Origin: Actibacterium lipolyticum | GTDB lineage: Bacteria > Pseudomonadota > Alphaproteobacteria > Rhodobacterales > Rhodobacteraceae | Assembly: GCF_900184935.1 (NCBI RefSeq) | Contig: NZ_FXYE01000001.1 | Span: 744,001 to 808,000 of the forward strand | DNA: 64,000 nt | Direction: 5' to 3' | Shown here: piece by piece, positions 8,223 to 17,428 of the stretch | How the letters are laid out: the number at the start of each line of letters is the position of its first letter | How positions within the stretch are numbered: the first letter of the stretch is position 1 | Notes under the pieces: generated by a model | Seen by the model: the letters and a program-made list of their open reading frames with translations, nothing else | The model's database searches: none | Told to the model about the DNA's origin: nothing | Made by a program: the position numbers and the translations under genes

Positions 8223-9533
8223 ATGCCAAGTTTCCTGGATACCACCGACGCCGATTTCGAAGCCAGTTTTTCGGCGCTTTTAACGGCCAAGCGCGAAGAC
8301 AGCCCCGATGTCGATGACACCGTAGCCGCAATTATTGCCGATGTGCGTGCGCGCGGCGACGAAGCTGTGATTGAGCTGACGTCGAAATTCGACCGGCTTG
8401 ACCTGACCCCTGAAACATTGGCCTTTTCGCCCGACGAAATTGATGCCGAATGCGCGAAGGTCGATGCCGAAGATCGCGCCGCCTTGGAATTGGCGGCAGA
8501 GCGTATTCGCGCCTATCACGTGCGTCAAATCCCCGAAGATCAAAGCTGGACCGATCCAGAAGGCGCAACACTTGGCTGGCGCTGGACCCCGGTTTCCGCG
8601 GCAGGCCTGTATGTGCCGGGCGGTCTGGCCTCTTACCCGTCATCGGTTTTGATGAACGCTATTCCCGCGAAGGTCGCTGGCGTTGAACGTTTGGCGATTT
8701 GCGCGCCGACGCCTGATGGCGTTTGCAACCCGCTGGTTCTGTTGGCTGCGCGCCTGTCCGGTGTCGAGACGATTTACCGGATCGGCGGCGCGCAGGCGAT
8801 TGCGGCGCTGGCCTATGGGACCGCTACGATCAAGCCGGTCGATAAGATCACGGGGCCGGGCAATGCTTTTGTCGCGGCTGCCAAACGGCGCGTGTTCGGT
8901 AAGGTCGGTATCGACATGATCGCTGGCCCGTCCGAGATTTTGGTGATCGCAGACAAGAACAATGACCCAGACTGGATCGCGGTTGATTTGCTAAGCCAAG
9001 CTGAACATGACGAAAGCGCGCAGTCGCTGCTTATCACCGATGATGCGGCCTTTGGTCGTGCGGTTGCAGACGCCGTTGAAAAGCGTCTTGAAACGCTTGA
9101 ACGCCGTGCGATTGCGGGGGCCAGCTGGCGCGATTTTGGTGCTGTTATCACGGTGCGCGATCTGGACGAAGCCGCAGAGCTTTCGAACCGTATCGCGCCT
9201 GAGCATCTTGAATTGTGCGTGGATGACCCTGACGCGTTGTCGGAAAAGATCACCCATGCTGGCGCCATTTTCCTTGGCCAATGGACGCCCGAGGCCATCG
9301 GCGACTACATCGGTGGGCCCAACCACGTTCTGCCGACGGCGCGTTCGGCGCGGTTCTCATCCGGGCTTTCGGTGATGGACTTTGTTAAGCGCACCACGCT
9401 TGCCAAGATGACGCCGCAAGCGTTGCGCGCCATCGGCCCTGCGGCCGAACGGCTGGCGATTTCCGAAAGCCTAGAGGCACACGGCCTGTCCGTTCGCGCC
9501 CGGCTTGACCGTCTGAACGAGGGGGCAGAATGA
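8223..9533 (+). CDS. hisD: Histidinol dehydrogenase
   Basis: A 436-residue NAD-dependent zinc enzyme that oxidises L-histidinol to L-histidine, the last two steps of histidine synthesis. It shows GLYVPGG, the NAD/substrate region GPGNAFVAAAKR, DMIAGPSEILV, the zinc ligand region LLSQAEHDESAQS, APEHLEL, and GPNHVLPT near the end. The length is normal. The preceding 113 bp contain a small hairpin (AAGGGT/ACCCTT around 8159-8175) but no clear promoter. hisD overlaps the UPF0262 gene by 4 bp, a linkage common in Rhodobacterales, separate from the rest of the his genes. Confidence 0.97.
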   Translation: MPSFLDTTDADFEASFSALLTAKREDSPDVDDTVAAIIADVRARGDEAVIELTSKFDRLDLTPETLAFSPDEIDAECAKVDAEDRAALELAAERIRAYHVRQIPEDQSWTDPEGATLGWRWTPVSAAGLYVPGGLASYPSSVLMNAIPAKVAGVERLAICAPTPDGVCNPLVLLAARLSGVETIYRIGGAQAIAALAYGTATIKPVDKITGPGNAFVAAAKRRVFGKVGIDMIAGPSEILVIADKNNDPDWIAVDLLSQAEHDESAQSLLITDDAAFGRAVADAVEKRLETLERRAIAGASWRDFGAVITVRDLDEAAELSNRIAPEHLELCVDDPDALSEKITHAGAIFLGQWTPEAIGDYIGGPNHVLPTARSARFSSGLSVMDFVKRTTLAKMTPQALRAIGPAAERLAISESLEAHGLSVRARLDRLNEGAE

Positions 9534-10015
9534 CCCTATCCCGCTTAACTCAAGTCGATATCGACGACAGTGGCCTTGCGGCCCCAACGCCCGAAATCGA
9601 ACAAGAGCGTAAAGTCGCTATCTTTGACCTGCTTGAGGAAAACTCTTTCGGGTTGCCGCCGCGCGAGGGGCGTGCTGCCCCGGATGGGCCATATCACCTG
9701 CACCTTGCCATTCGTGAAAAGCGGCTGGTGTTCAGCGTATCGACCGAAGCCGGTGAACTGGTTGCCGAATTCCACCTGTCGCTTGGTCCGTTCCGTCAGG
9801 TCGTAAAAGACTATTTCCAGATCTGCGAAAGCTATTTCGACGCGGTGAAAAAGCTGCCTCCCGCCAAGATCGAGGCCATCGATATGGCCCGGCGCGGTAT
9901 TCACAACGAAGGGGCGCGCGTGCTGCAAGAGCGGTTGGAAGGCAAAGCCGAACTTGACTACGACACCGCCCGCCGCTTGTTTACGCTTATCTGCGTATTG
10001 CATTTCGGGGGCTGA
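9530..10015 (+). CDS. UPF0262 family protein
   Basis: A 161-residue soluble protein matching the UPF0262 family in length and in the motifs QERKVAIFDLLEENSF, YHLHLAIREKRLVFSV and FRQVVKDYFQICESYFDAV. The family is limited to alphaproteobacteria and has no known biochemical role. The ATG at 9530 sits inside the end of hisD (ATGA overlap), so the two are translationally coupled. The downstream phosphatase gene starts 4 bp after its stop. Confidence 0.85.
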   Translation: MTLSRLTQVDIDDSGLAAPTPEIEQERKVAIFDLLEENSFGLPPREGRAAPDGPYHLHLAIREKRLVFSVSTEAGELVAEFHLSLGPFRQVVKDYFQICESYFDAVKKLPPAKIEAIDMARRGIHNEGARVLQERLEGKAELDYDTARRLFTLICVLHFGG

Positions 10016-10019
10016 GCGC

Positions 10020-10481
10020 GTGGACAAGAGCCTTCCTAGTTCAGTGCTCTTTTGTTGCGACCATAATTCCGTGCGCTCGCCTATGGCCGAAGGGATTGCA
10101 AAGCAGCTTTATGGCCACAAGTTTTATGTGCAATCCGTTGGCGTGCGTAATGATCGCGAGATTGACGGGTTTGCCATCGCTACCTGTGCTGAAATTGGTG
10201 TGCCGCTTGAACGCCACCGTTCCCGATCATTCGATGAGATGGAACAATGGGGCGACGATTTATCCAGCTTTGATCTGGTGATTGCGCTGTCCCCGGCCAG
10301 CCAGCGCCGCGCGCTTGATCTGACGAGGTTCTATCATCTGGATGTTGAATACTGGCCGATCCTTGATCCGACCGGCCTTGGCGAAACCCGCCCAGCAAAG
10401 CTTGACGCCTATCGCCAGACGCGGTCCCAAATACGGGACCGGCTGATTGAACGTTTCGGCCCCCCGACGGAGAAAATATAA
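10020..10481 (+). CDS. Low-molecular-weight protein tyrosine phosphatase family protein
   Basis: A 153-residue protein. The phosphate-binding loop C-x5-R is at C13-R19 (CDHNSVR) followed by SPMAEG, and a DPTG near residue 125 would supply the general acid Asp. This is the low-molecular-weight phosphatase / arsenate reductase fold. The start is taken as GTG at 10020, 5 bp after the UPF0262 stop; no ATG is available before the P-loop. The substrate is unknown. The gene travels with hisD and UPF0262 and is followed 1 bp later by an NTF2-like gene, so it belongs to a long operon. Confidence 0.8.
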   Translation: MDKSLPSSVLFCCDHNSVRSPMAEGIAKQLYGHKFYVQSVGVRNDREIDGFAIATCAEIGVPLERHRSRSFDEMEQWGDDLSSFDLVIALSPASQRRALDLTRFYHLDVEYWPILDPTGLGETRPAKLDAYRQTRSQIRDRLIERFGPPTEKI

Positions 10482-10482
10482 G

Positions 10483-10878
10483 ATGTCGATTGATGTAATC
10501 ACCCGGTATTTTGCAGCCTTCAACGCGGGTGACGTGGATGGGATGTTGGCAGAATTGTCCGACGACATCGCGCACCATGTAAACGAAGGCAATGTGCGCC
10601 ATGGCAAAGAGCTGTTCCGCGCGTTTTGCGATCATATGAATGAAAGCTACCGTGAAAACCTGACCGACATCGTGGCCTTTGCCACCCCCGACGGAACGCG
10701 GGGCGCGGCGGAATTCACGGTGAACGGCACCTATCTGAAAACCGATGAAGGCCTGCCAGAGGCGAAGGGGCAGACCTATGTGTTGCCGGCAGGGTCTTTC
10801 TTCACGCTCAAAGATGGCAAGATCTGCCGGGTCACGACCTATTACAACCTTGCGGACTGGGTGCGGCAGGTTTCATGA
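10483..10878 (+). CDS. NTF2-like / SnoaL-like (ketosteroid isomerase-related) protein
   Basis: A 131-residue protein with the small cone-shaped NTF2 fold pattern: FAAFNAGDVDGMLAEL at the start, HHVNEG, a central RGAAEFTVNGTY strand, and GSFFTLKDGKICRVTTYYN at the end. Members act as isomerases, hydrolases or simple binding proteins, so the activity cannot be told from sequence. ATG at 10483 is 1 bp after the phosphatase stop, and the end overlaps the acetyltransferase gene by 4 bp. Confidence 0.75.
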   Translation: MSIDVITRYFAAFNAGDVDGMLAELSDDIAHHVNEGNVRHGKELFRAFCDHMNESYRENLTDIVAFATPDGTRGAAEFTVNGTYLKTDEGLPEAKGQTYVLPAGSFFTLKDGKICRVTTYYNLADWVRQVS

Positions 10879-11462
10879 CCCTCACGCTGCGCCCACTGAC
10901 CGGACAGGCCGTGGACGACGCGCTGGATGATCTGGCGCAGCTTCGCATCATGGTGTTTCGTGCGTGGCCCTACCTTTACGACGGCGATCTGGATTACGAG
11001 CGGCGCTATATGGCCAGCTACCGCGACAGCGCGGATGCCATTCTGGTTGGGGCTTATGACGGCGACACGCTGGTCGGCGCGGCCACCGGCACGCCGATGG
11101 CCGACCACGCGGATGATTTCACCGAAGCGTTTGCCAGCACCAACTATCCGCTGGAACAGGTGTTTTATTGCGCCGAAAGCGTTTTGTTGCCCGCCTACAG
11201 GGGGCAGGGTGCTGGCCATGGCTTTTTCGACGCGCGTGAGGCGCACGCCCGCGCGCTTGGGTTCAATTACTGTGCTTTCTGCTCTGTTATGCGGGCTGAT
11301 GATCACCCAATGCGCCCCGATGGATATCGCCCGCTGGATGCGTTTTGGCGCAAGCGCGGGTATGCACCACTGCCGGGTGTGATTGCCACGTTCGAATGGA
11401 AAGATGTTGATGAGGCTGGGCAGTCCCAAAAGCGGCTTCAATTCTGGATCAAAGCCCTATGA
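10875..11462 (+). CDS. GNAT-family N-acetyltransferase
   Basis: A 195-residue protein with the GNAT acetyl-CoA binding region at about residues 96-120 (AESVLLPAYRGQGAGHGFFD), where RGQGAG corresponds to motif A (Q/RxxGxG/A). The family moves acetyl groups from acetyl-CoA to amines on small molecules or proteins. The substrate is unknown. The start overlaps the preceding NTF2-like gene (ATGA), and the end overlaps the following nitrilase-fold gene by 4 bp, so the three genes are probably made together and may share a pathway. Confidence 0.8.
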   Translation: MTLTLRPLTGQAVDDALDDLAQLRIMVFRAWPYLYDGDLDYERRYMASYRDSADAILVGAYDGDTLVGAATGTPMADHADDFTEAFASTNYPLEQVFYCAESVLLPAYRGQGAGHGFFDAREAHARALGFNYCAFCSVMRADDHPMRPDGYRPLDAFWRKRGYAPLPGVIATFEWKDVDEAGQSQKRLQFWIKAL

Positions 11463-12340
11463 AAATCGCCGCAGCCGCATATCCGATTGATTGGCACGAT
11501 ACGTGGGACAGCTATGAAGAAAAGCTGACCCGCTGGGTGGTGGATGCGGCAGGGCAGGGTGCCGATTTGTTGGTCTTTCCCGAATATGGCGCGATGGAGC
11601 TTTCCTCCCTTGCCGGGGCAAAGGTGGCTGGCGATCTAGAAGAGTCGCTTCATGCCGTTTCGGGGGTGATGGACCGCGTCGATGCCCTGCATCAGACATT
11701 GGCGTGCGAACATTCACTGCACATCCTTGGCGCGTCTGCCCCGATTTGGCACGGCGATCGGCCGGTAAACCGCGCAAGGTTCTTTGCCCCGGATGGCAAA
11801 AGCGGCTTCCAAGACAAGCAAATCATGACCCGGTTTGAGCGCGAGGAGTGGGATGTTCACTCTGGCGGTCCGCTAACCCTGTTCGACACTGCACTGGGTA
11901 AGATCGGCGTACTGATCTGTTATGACAGCGAATTTCCATTACTGGCACGCGCATTGATCGACGCGGGGGCGGAAATCATTCTGGTGCCATCGTGCACCGA
12001 TGCCTTGGCCGGTTATTGGCGTGTTCGCATTGGTGCAATGGCACGCGCGTTGGAAGGGCAGTGCATTGTCGTGCAGTCCCCAACCGTCGGCGATGCATCG
12101 TGGTGCCCCGCCGTTGACGAAAACGTAGGTGCCGCAGCGATATTTGGCCCGCCAGATCTGGGTTTCCCCGCAACCGGAGTTTTTGCCGAAGGTGACCTAA
12201 ACGTCCCCGGCTGGACCTTCGCAGAGGTCGAAACAGACGCGGTTCGAACCGTCCGTTCCAAGGGCCAAGTGTTGAATTTGACCCACTGGTCAGAGCAGCC
12301 AGAAAAGGCTCTTCAGGTAACTGAAACGTGCTTGCGCTGA
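11459..12340 (+). CDS. Carbon-nitrogen hydrolase (nitrilase superfamily)
   Basis: A 293-residue enzyme with the full catalytic triad of the nitrilase superfamily: Glu42 in VFPEYGAME, Lys120 in [11 protein letters not shown], and Cys154 in [11 protein letters not shown]. These enzymes hydrolyse amides, carbamoyl groups or nitriles through a cysteine thioester. The combination with an upstream GNAT acetyltransferase is common and suggests removal of an amide or acyl group from a small molecule, but the substrate is not evident. It overlaps the acetyltransferase gene by 4 bp. Confidence 0.85.
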   Translation: MKIAAAAYPIDWHDTWDSYEEKLTRWVVDAAGQGADLLVFPEYGAMELSSLAGAKVAGDLEESLHAVSGVMDRVDALHQTLACEHSLHILGASAPIWHGDRPVNRARFFAPDGKSGFQDKQIMTRFEREEWDVHSGGPLTLFDTALGKIGVLICYDSEFPLLARALIDAGAEIILVPSCTDALAGYWRVRIGAMARALEGQCIVVQSPTVGDASWCPAVDENVGAAAIFGPPDLGFPATGVFAEGDLNVPGWTFAEVETDAVRTVRSKGQVLNLTHWSEQPEKALQVTETCLR

Positions 12341-12422
12341 TTTAACCCTTGAAAATCAGCGAAACCGGGCGCATTTAAGGCCACGCTCGCGTTCTGGCGG
12401 GCAAAACAACTCAGGAGTGACC

Positions 12423-12641
12423 ATGGCCAAGGAAGAACTGCTCGAATTCCCCGGCGTCGTGAAGGAACTCCTGCCGAACGCGACATTCCGGGTCGAGCTT
12501 GAAAACGGCCATGAAATCATCGCGCACACGGCAGGAAAAATGCGTAAGAACCGTATCCGGGTTCTCGCAGGTGACCGCGTACAAGTCGAAATGACGCCGT
12601 ATGATCTGACCAAGGGTCGGATCAACTACCGCTTTAAGTAA
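12423..12641 (+). CDS. infA: Translation initiation factor IF-1
   Basis: A 72-residue single S1/OB-fold protein: [20 protein letters not shown] at the start, [20 protein letters not shown] in the middle, [15 protein letters not shown] near the end. It binds the A site of the 30S subunit during initiation. The ATG at 12423 (not the possible start two codons earlier) gives the universal MAKEE start and has AGGAG about 7 bases upstream. maf follows 7 bp after the stop. Confidence 0.98.
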   Translation: MAKEELLEFPGVVKELLPNATFRVELENGHEIIAHTAGKMRKNRIRVLAGDRVQVEMTPYDLTKGRINYRFK

Positions 12642-12648
12642 TCAGCTG

Positions 12649-13227
12649 ATGAGGCTGATTCTGGGCTCTGCCAGCCCGCGCCGGAAGGAACTTCTGGCGC
12701 AAATCGGAGTCGTGCCAGACGATATCCGCCCGCCCGATATCAACGAAGATCCGGCAAAGGGGGAGCTTCCGCGCCCCTATTGCGCGCGGATGGCCATTGA
12801 AAAAGCGCGGGCTGTCCAAGCCAGTGACGATGAATTGGTGCTGTGCGCTGATACCACCGTCGCGCTTGGGCGCCGCATCCTTGGCAAACCCCGCGACGCT
12901 GGCGAAGCTGCAGAGTTTTTGCTGGCCCTCGCCGGGCGTCGTCACAACGTAATCACCGCTGTCGCCCTGCGTTTGGGGGATCGCGTGTGGGAACGTGATG
13001 TTGTGACGGCTGTGAAATTCAAGCGCCTGTCCGATGAAGAACTGAACGCCTACCTCCGTTCCGGCGAATGGGACGGAAAGGCGGGCGGTTACGGCATTCA
13101 GGGCATGGCGGGCGCATTCGTGCCGTGGATAAGCGGCTCATTCTCGGCTGTGGTCGGGTTGCCCTTGGCGGAAACGGCCGGGCTTTTGCAAGGGGCCGGT
13201 TTCCCCGTCTATCAGGAGGCACCATGA
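12649..13227 (+). CDS. maf: Maf-family nucleoside triphosphate pyrophosphatase
   Basis: A 192-residue Maf/HAM1-fold protein. The N-terminal signature is [13 protein letters not shown], followed by [17 protein letters not shown] with the catalytic Asp, and [16 protein letters not shown] near residue 143-158. The family hydrolyses dTTP, UTP or modified nucleotides to the monophosphate and pyrophosphate. ATG at 12649 follows the infA stop closely; the gene overlaps the RNase E/G gene by 4 bp (ATGA). This infA-maf-rne/rng-yacG order is typical for Rhodobacterales. Confidence 0.92.
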   Translation: MRLILGSASPRRKELLAQIGVVPDDIRPPDINEDPAKGELPRPYCARMAIEKARAVQASDDELVLCADTTVALGRRILGKPRDAGEAAEFLLALAGRRHNVITAVALRLGDRVWERDVVTAVKFKRLSDEELNAYLRSGEWDGKAGGYGIQGMAGAFVPWISGSFSAVVGLPLAETAGLLQGAGFPVYQEAP

Positions 13228-14264
13228 AAGGTCGCATCGTTATTCTGGACCATTTGGCCGGCCGCCCCGCGGCTGCGCTTATGGTTGACGGAAAGCTGGA
13301 AGATCTGTTGATCGACCCGCCCGAAGATGTCGTTGCCCCGGGTGCGATCTACCGCGCTGTGGTGGATCGTCAGGTCAAAGGGCAGGGCGGGGTTTTCCTT
13401 AAGCTGCCAAATGGCAAAGGATTCCTAAAACAGGCGAAGGGCCTTGCGCCGGGCCAAGCGTTGCTTGTTCAGGCCTCGGGGTTCTCCGAGCCGGGCAAGG
13501 CGGTTCCGGTAACGCCCAAGTTCCTGTTCAAAAGCCGCTATGCCATCGTAACGCCTGGCGCGCCTGGCCTGAATATTTCCCGTTCGATCCGTGACGACGA
13601 TGAGCGAGACCGCCTGTTGGAAATCGCCCACGAAGCGATGGGCGAGGCTGACGATTCCTTGGGTCTGATCCTGCGCTCTGCCGCTGAGTCGGTGGAGGAG
13701 GAGGCGATCCTTGAAGACATCGCAGCCATGTACGAGCTTGCCGTTGGGGTGATGTCCGAAACCACTGGCGAGCCTGAACTGCTGCTGGATGCGCCCGATG
13801 CCCATACGCTTGCGTGGCGCGATTGGTCAGACCCTGACCCGGACGAAGTCGTTTCGCATGACGGCGCGTTCGAAGAGTTGGGTGTTCTGGATGCAATCGA
13901 TGCGCTTGATGGCCCCACCGCGCTGTCAGGTGGTGGTTCGATCCACGTAGAACCGACGCGCGCCTTGGTGGCTGTGGACGTTAATACAGGCGCCGATACC
14001 TCGCCTGCTGCGGGGCTGAAAGCCAACATCGCAGCGGCACGTGATTTGCCGCGCCAGCTGCGCCTGCGCGGCCTCGGTGGCCAGATCACCATCGATTTCG
14101 CGCCTATGCCCAAAAAGGATCGCCGCCAGTTAGAGCAGGTGCTGAAGGCCGCGTTCCGCTATGACGCTGTCGATACGACACATGCGGGCTGGACGCCGCT
14201 TGGCAATTTTGAACTTCAGCGCAAGCGAGAGCGTTTGCCGCTTAGCGAAAGTCTGAAAACATGA
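13224..14264 (+). CDS. Ribonuclease E/G family protein, short form
   Basis: A 346-residue protein with the catalytic core features of RNase E/G: a divergent N-terminal S1-like region ([21 protein letters not shown]), and the DNase I-like active site segment [12 protein letters not shown] with the metal-binding Asp residues, followed by [15 protein letters not shown]. RNase G and E are about 490 residues or more; this one lacks the zinc-link/small domain and the long degradosome tail. The ATG at 13224 with AGGAGG upstream overlaps the maf stop. Another larger RNase E is probably encoded elsewhere. The role in RNA processing is inferred from the family. Confidence 0.85.
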   Translation: MKGRIVILDHLAGRPAAALMVDGKLEDLLIDPPEDVVAPGAIYRAVVDRQVKGQGGVFLKLPNGKGFLKQAKGLAPGQALLVQASGFSEPGKAVPVTPKFLFKSRYAIVTPGAPGLNISRSIRDDDERDRLLEIAHEAMGEADDSLGLILRSAAESVEEEAILEDIAAMYELAVGVMSETTGEPELLLDAPDAHTLAWRDWSDPDPDEVVSHDGAFEELGVLDAIDALDGPTALSGGGSIHVEPTRALVAVDVNTGADTSPAAGLKANIAAARDLPRQLRLRGLGGQITIDFAPMPKKDRRQLEQVLKAAFRYDAVDTTHAGWTPLGNFELQRKRERLPLSESLKT

Positions 14265-14443
14265 GCTGCCCAATGTGCGGTAAAGACGCCGTTCAGAAAT
14301 ACCGCCCGTTCTGTTCGGGCCGTTGCGCGGACCTTGATTTGGGCAAGTGGCTGACAGGCGAATACGCCATTCCCGCCGACGATGCAGAGTCGATGGAAGA
14401 AGCCGCAGAAGAAAGCGCGCGGCAGGAACAGAAGCCAAACTAG
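14261..14443 (+). CDS. yacG: YacG-type zinc finger protein, DNA gyrase inhibitor family
   Basis: A 60-residue protein with four zinc-binding cysteines: CPMCGK at residues 3-8 and FCSGRCADLDLGKW from residue 18. The C-terminal third is acidic and probably disordered. E. coli YacG binds zinc and inhibits DNA gyrase by contacting GyrB. The start overlaps the end of the RNase gene (ATGA). It is the last gene of the operon and is followed by tRNA-Phe. Confidence 0.92.
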   Translation: MSCPMCGKDAVQKYRPFCSGRCADLDLGKWLTGEYAIPADDAESMEEAAEESARQEQKPN

Positions 14444-14584
14444 AACCGATACGGGTGAGAATTCAGAGGTTTGTAAAAAGAGGTGAAAAATATCCCCTCC
14501 CCCTCTGGACACCGCCCCGCCCCGCGTCTAGAAGTTCGCAGCCCGAACGGAAGCGGCCTCATGGCCAACAACCCGTTCACCCGT

Positions 14585-14659
14585 GCCCGGGTAGCTCAGG
14601 GGTAGAGCAGTGGATTGAAAATCCTCGTGTCGGTGGTTCGATTCCGCCCCCGGGCACCA
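14585..14659 (+). tRNA. tRNA-Phe (GAA)
   Basis: A complete 75-nt tRNA: acceptor stem GCCCGGG/CCCGGGC, D-arm GCTC...GAGC, anticodon loop TTGAAAA with anticodon GAA, T-arm GGTGG-TTCGATT-CCGCC, and encoded CCA at 14657-14659. The anticodon stem GTGGA/TCCTC has one T-T mismatch at the second pair; the rest is fully paired. It borders the accessory stretch that begins right after it. Confidence 0.95.
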
Positions 14660-14949
14660 CTTTTACCAAGTGAACTCAACGCATTGTCAGTTAGCCAACT
14701 GGCATGACCGACCTGATTTTCGTTTTCTGTTGTTTAGCAAAATCCGACAGTCTTGGCCTGACCTAACTTCTGCATAGGCGCGGTGCGGCAGACGGCGTCA
14801 CCACTCTTATTCTCGTGGTGCTTTGTGGCGGTTCCGCGTGGGATTGTTTGAAAGCTGTACGCCCTTGGGGCCAAAATGACGCCGCCGCCAAGAATGGCGG
14901 CGGGTTCTAGGTATTGTGGACAATAGCGGGCGGCCCCGACCGTGTTGTC
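14660..14949. other. Non-coding stretch after tRNA-Phe
   Basis: I see no credible gene in these 290 bp. The AGAATGGCGGCGGGTTCTAGG region around 14890 is GC-rich but gives no convincing hairpin. No second copy of the tRNA 3' end, as an integration would leave, is visible here. Confidence 0.4.
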
Positions 14950-15855
14950 CTAGATAACCTCGTTGTGGAGGCGGGTTACGACGCGGTAGGGCGCGAGTTG
15001 CGTCTTTCGGCCTCGGATATAAAAGCCGGTACCTGCAGATATTTTTAGCGTCGAGGTCCCCCCGACAAGCGCCTCAAGTTCTGGCAACGCGTTCTGTGAG
15101 CCCAGCTGCGCGCCAAGCGATCCATCGTCAATCATATTTCCGGATTCGGACTTCACCGAGAAATTGATCTTCCAATCAGATAGCTTGAACGGAAGTTTGG
15201 CCTCTTTGGCCACCTTCATGACGTTCGCGCAGCGTTTTTCGATTTCGTTCTTGTGAAGCTCAAGCGCGGCGGCTTTGTTGTCAGCAGCCGCGATCTTGTG
15301 GAACATTTGGTCGATTTCGTAAGACAGCAATCGGACTTCGTCAGACCGCTTCCGTTTGAACTCTAGCACGTCGTCAAGTTTGGCATCTTCCGTCGGGATC
15401 GGTATCGCGCGGTAAAGCTCCATCAAGACACCTTTGCCGACCGAAAAATGCTGATCTTTAAGCAGCATTGAGTAGGGGCCTTCAGACATGCACCACAAGC
15501 CCGGTTCGCCGCTCTCTCGCTTCAGGAAGGTCTTGATGTGGCCCTCAGCGATCAAGTGGCCAAGGGTATTGGCGTTCTTGGTCACCTTACCAGGCGACAG
15601 GGTAAGCATCTTTTCCTTGACCAGAAATTTGATGTCGGGGTGGCTCTCTCCACCCTCGGCAAGGTTGTTTTTGGGGTATGCGATGCGATCCCAGAACAAA
15701 ACGGCGCGACGCAGTTCTGTGGGGTCCATCATGCCTTTTGTTGTTAGCGAATCCCCTGCCACGCTTACCGGATTACTGATAACCAGCCCGCGCCCTGCCT
15801 TGGGCATTTTGCCGTATAGGGGGTCGGTTTGTTTGCGGCGCTTTGCTTCACCCAT
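14950..15855 (-). CDS. Orphan hypothetical protein (DUF6236-like, weak)
   Basis: A 301-residue soluble protein of unknown function. It starts with MGEAKRRKQ, a short basic opening found on many unrelated cytoplasmic proteins. The stretch LVISNPVSV and then DPTELRRAVLFWDRIAYP recalls the DUF6236 group, where an LLFWD motif follows a similar beginning; I hold this loosely. Residues 160-215 are rich in charged residues and predicted helical (DDVLEFKRKRSDEV, KAAALELHKNEIEKRC). There is no signal peptide or membrane segment. It stands alone, reads toward the tRNA-Phe, and is flanked by about 270-290 bp of non-coding DNA on both sides, which suggests an acquired gene. Confidence 0.6.
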   Translation of the reverse strand: MGEAKRRKQTDPLYGKMPKAGRGLVISNPVSVAGDSLTTKGMMDPTELRRAVLFWDRIAYPKNNLAEGGESHPDIKFLVKEKMLTLSPGKVTKNANTLGHLIAEGHIKTFLKRESGEPGLWCMSEGPYSMLLKDQHFSVGKGVLMELYRAIPIPTEDAKLDDVLEFKRKRSDEVRLLSYEIDQMFHKIAAADNKAAALELHKNEIEKRCANVMKVAKEAKLPFKLSDWKINFSVKSESGNMIDDGSLGAQLGSQNALPELEALVGGTSTLKISAGTGFYIRGRKTQLAPYRVVTRLHNEVI

Positions 15856-16120
15856 CGTGTCACTGTACTCTTACTGTTGTTTTTTGTCGGTCCACTGCGG
15901 AAGGGGCACCCGTTTCAGAAGATGCCTTCCACCACTAATTTTTATCCGCACTACTTTGGCGTTTAGTCGCCGGGAACTTCGAACGCATAGTCGTTCTAAG
16001 TGCCAGAACTAGGCTGCCAAAGGCGTCGGTTGGCGGCGGCTAACATGCATTCATGGCGAAATGTGGGTGAACCACGTCACTGCTGTGTTGACGTTGCGGC
16101 ACTTATGGGGCCGACCTGTT
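15856..16120. other. Non-coding stretch between the orphan gene and the Slam-like gene
   Basis: These 265 bp should hold the promoter of the orphan gene (minus strand) and the 3' end of the Slam-like transcript. I see no gene, tRNA or clear terminator. Confidence 0.4.
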
Positions 16121-17428
16121 TTAGAACTTTTTCGACACCGTCGCCTGACACTCTGTCGTACTGTAGTCGTAGAAGGCTACGTTTGAGTGGTTGGCAATGA
16201 ACGAGCAGGAAAGGCGGGGGGTGAAACCTTTGACCTCGATGCGTGTGTTGTAGATGGTCGCGCTAATTCCATGGAACGTGTCTTTCCTTGGCGCGGTCGT
16301 CAGAGGAAAGTCCCCAACAAAGCCCCGCGCGCCGGCTTCGATGCCTACGACCGTGTTCAGCCCACCTTCCCATGCTTTCGAAACGCCGGCGAAAATTCGG
16401 TTGCCGTGGTATTGCAGGTGGGGCGAGGATGGGCGGCCCTGTTCCAGCCCCAGCCCAACGTTTAGCGATAGGCTTGGATCCACCTGATGGATCAAGCTAA
16501 TGGCAGCGGCCTCAAAGTTGCCGTTGTTATAGCTTTGGTTTGGATAGTGGCGGTATTCATGGCTGACCGAGAAGCCCAGTTGGTTCTTATCGGAAAGCCG
16601 CCGCGCGATGCTGAACGAAAGGCCCGTAACATCGCTGTCGGCATCATCCTCGCGCCATGTTGAGCGAAGATAGGGGCTTATGGACCACTTCGTATTTGTG
16701 CTGCTCCGCTCATAGGCAAGCGAAAGCGAACCTGTCGCGTAGTTATAGATGGTTTCCTCGTACTGCGTGCCAGAAAGGTTCCAGTTCACGCTGACGCGAC
16801 TTTTGGGGCCGGTTTGTTTGCGGAAGTACCCAGCAATGCCAACCTGCGCACCAACGCCCGAGTTCGCCTTGGAACTGGGGTCGATCACATAGACGCCGCT
16901 TGTTGTGTCAAAGATGGCGTTCGTCGTGCCACGGTTGATATTGCTTGATGGGATCAGCGAAAAATACCCGCTCAGCCCAACGGGCTTATTCCGATCAATC
17001 ACGTTCAGAAAATCGCGATAACCCTCTCGAAGCTGCGGGTTTGGATCAATGTCGAGGAGGGCGTTGAAGTGATATTCGGCCACGTCGAACTGTTGATCCA
17101 ATAGCAGCGTGTGTGCCAGTTCGCGCCGTGCCTGAATATATTCGGGGTCGATCTGAAGCGCGGTCCGAAACGCCTTTATTGCTTCGGCCAGGCGGCCCTG
17201 AACCTTCAACGTGCGCCCTTCAAAAAAAGCGTATTCCGCTTCGGATGGGTTCTGCGTTTCAAACAGGGTACGGGCGGCTTCAAACTGGCCCGCGTTGATC
17301 AAGCGCAGAACCTCGTCTTCGGATGTGCCTTGGGCTGATGCGGCGGTTCCAACAGACAGAAACAACACGCATGCGCATCGTGAAAGGGTGGTCGCGGCAA
17401 TGCGCGGCGCCGTTGCCAATTTCATCAT
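16121..17428 (-). CDS. Slam-like surface lipoprotein assembly protein (TPR domain plus outer-membrane beta-barrel)
   Basis: A protein of about 435 residues. A signal peptide (MMKLATAPRIA... to ASAQG) precedes a TPR-like helical domain at about residues 35-150 (RLINAGQFEAARTLF, GRLAEAIKAFRTALQIDPEY, LLDQQFDVAEYHFNALLDIDP). The remaining 280 residues alternate polar and hydrophobic in beta-strand fashion with many aromatic residues, end in a terminal Phe (TVSKKF), and look like an outer-membrane barrel. This domain order is that of Slam (DUF560) proteins, which move lipoproteins to the cell surface. ATG at 17428 gives a normal signal peptide; the frame is open to an ATG at 17473. It diverges from an RTX gene and a TbpB-like lipoprotein gene, which fits a Slam-client locus. 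Confidence 0.65.
   Translation of the reverse strand: MMKLATAPRIAATTLSRCACVLFLSVGTAASAQGTSEDEVLRLINAGQFEAARTLFETQNPSEAEYAFFEGRTLKVQGRLAEAIKAFRTALQIDPEYIQARRELAHTLLLDQQFDVAEYHFNALLDIDPNPQLREGYRDFLNVIDRNKPVGLSGYFSLIPSSNINRGTTNAIFDTTSGVYVIDPSSKANSGVGAQVGIAGYFRKQTGPKSRVSVNWNLSGTQYEETIYNYATGSLSLAYERSSTNTKWSISPYLRSTWREDDADSDVTGLSFSIARRLSDKNQLGFSVSHEYRHYPNQSYNNGNFEAAAISLIHQVDPSLSLNVGLGLEQGRPSSPHLQYHGNRIFAGVSKAWEGGLNTVVGIEAGARGFVGDFPLTTAPRKDTFHGISATIYNTRIEVKGFTPRLSCSFIANHSNVAFYDYSTTECQATVSKKF

Noticed and set aside
16121-17428. Simple TPR lipoprotein or cellulose-synthesis BcsC-type protein
   Set aside because: Only a short TPR domain precedes a full-length barrel of about 280 residues, and no cellulose genes are present; the Slam-like order fits better.
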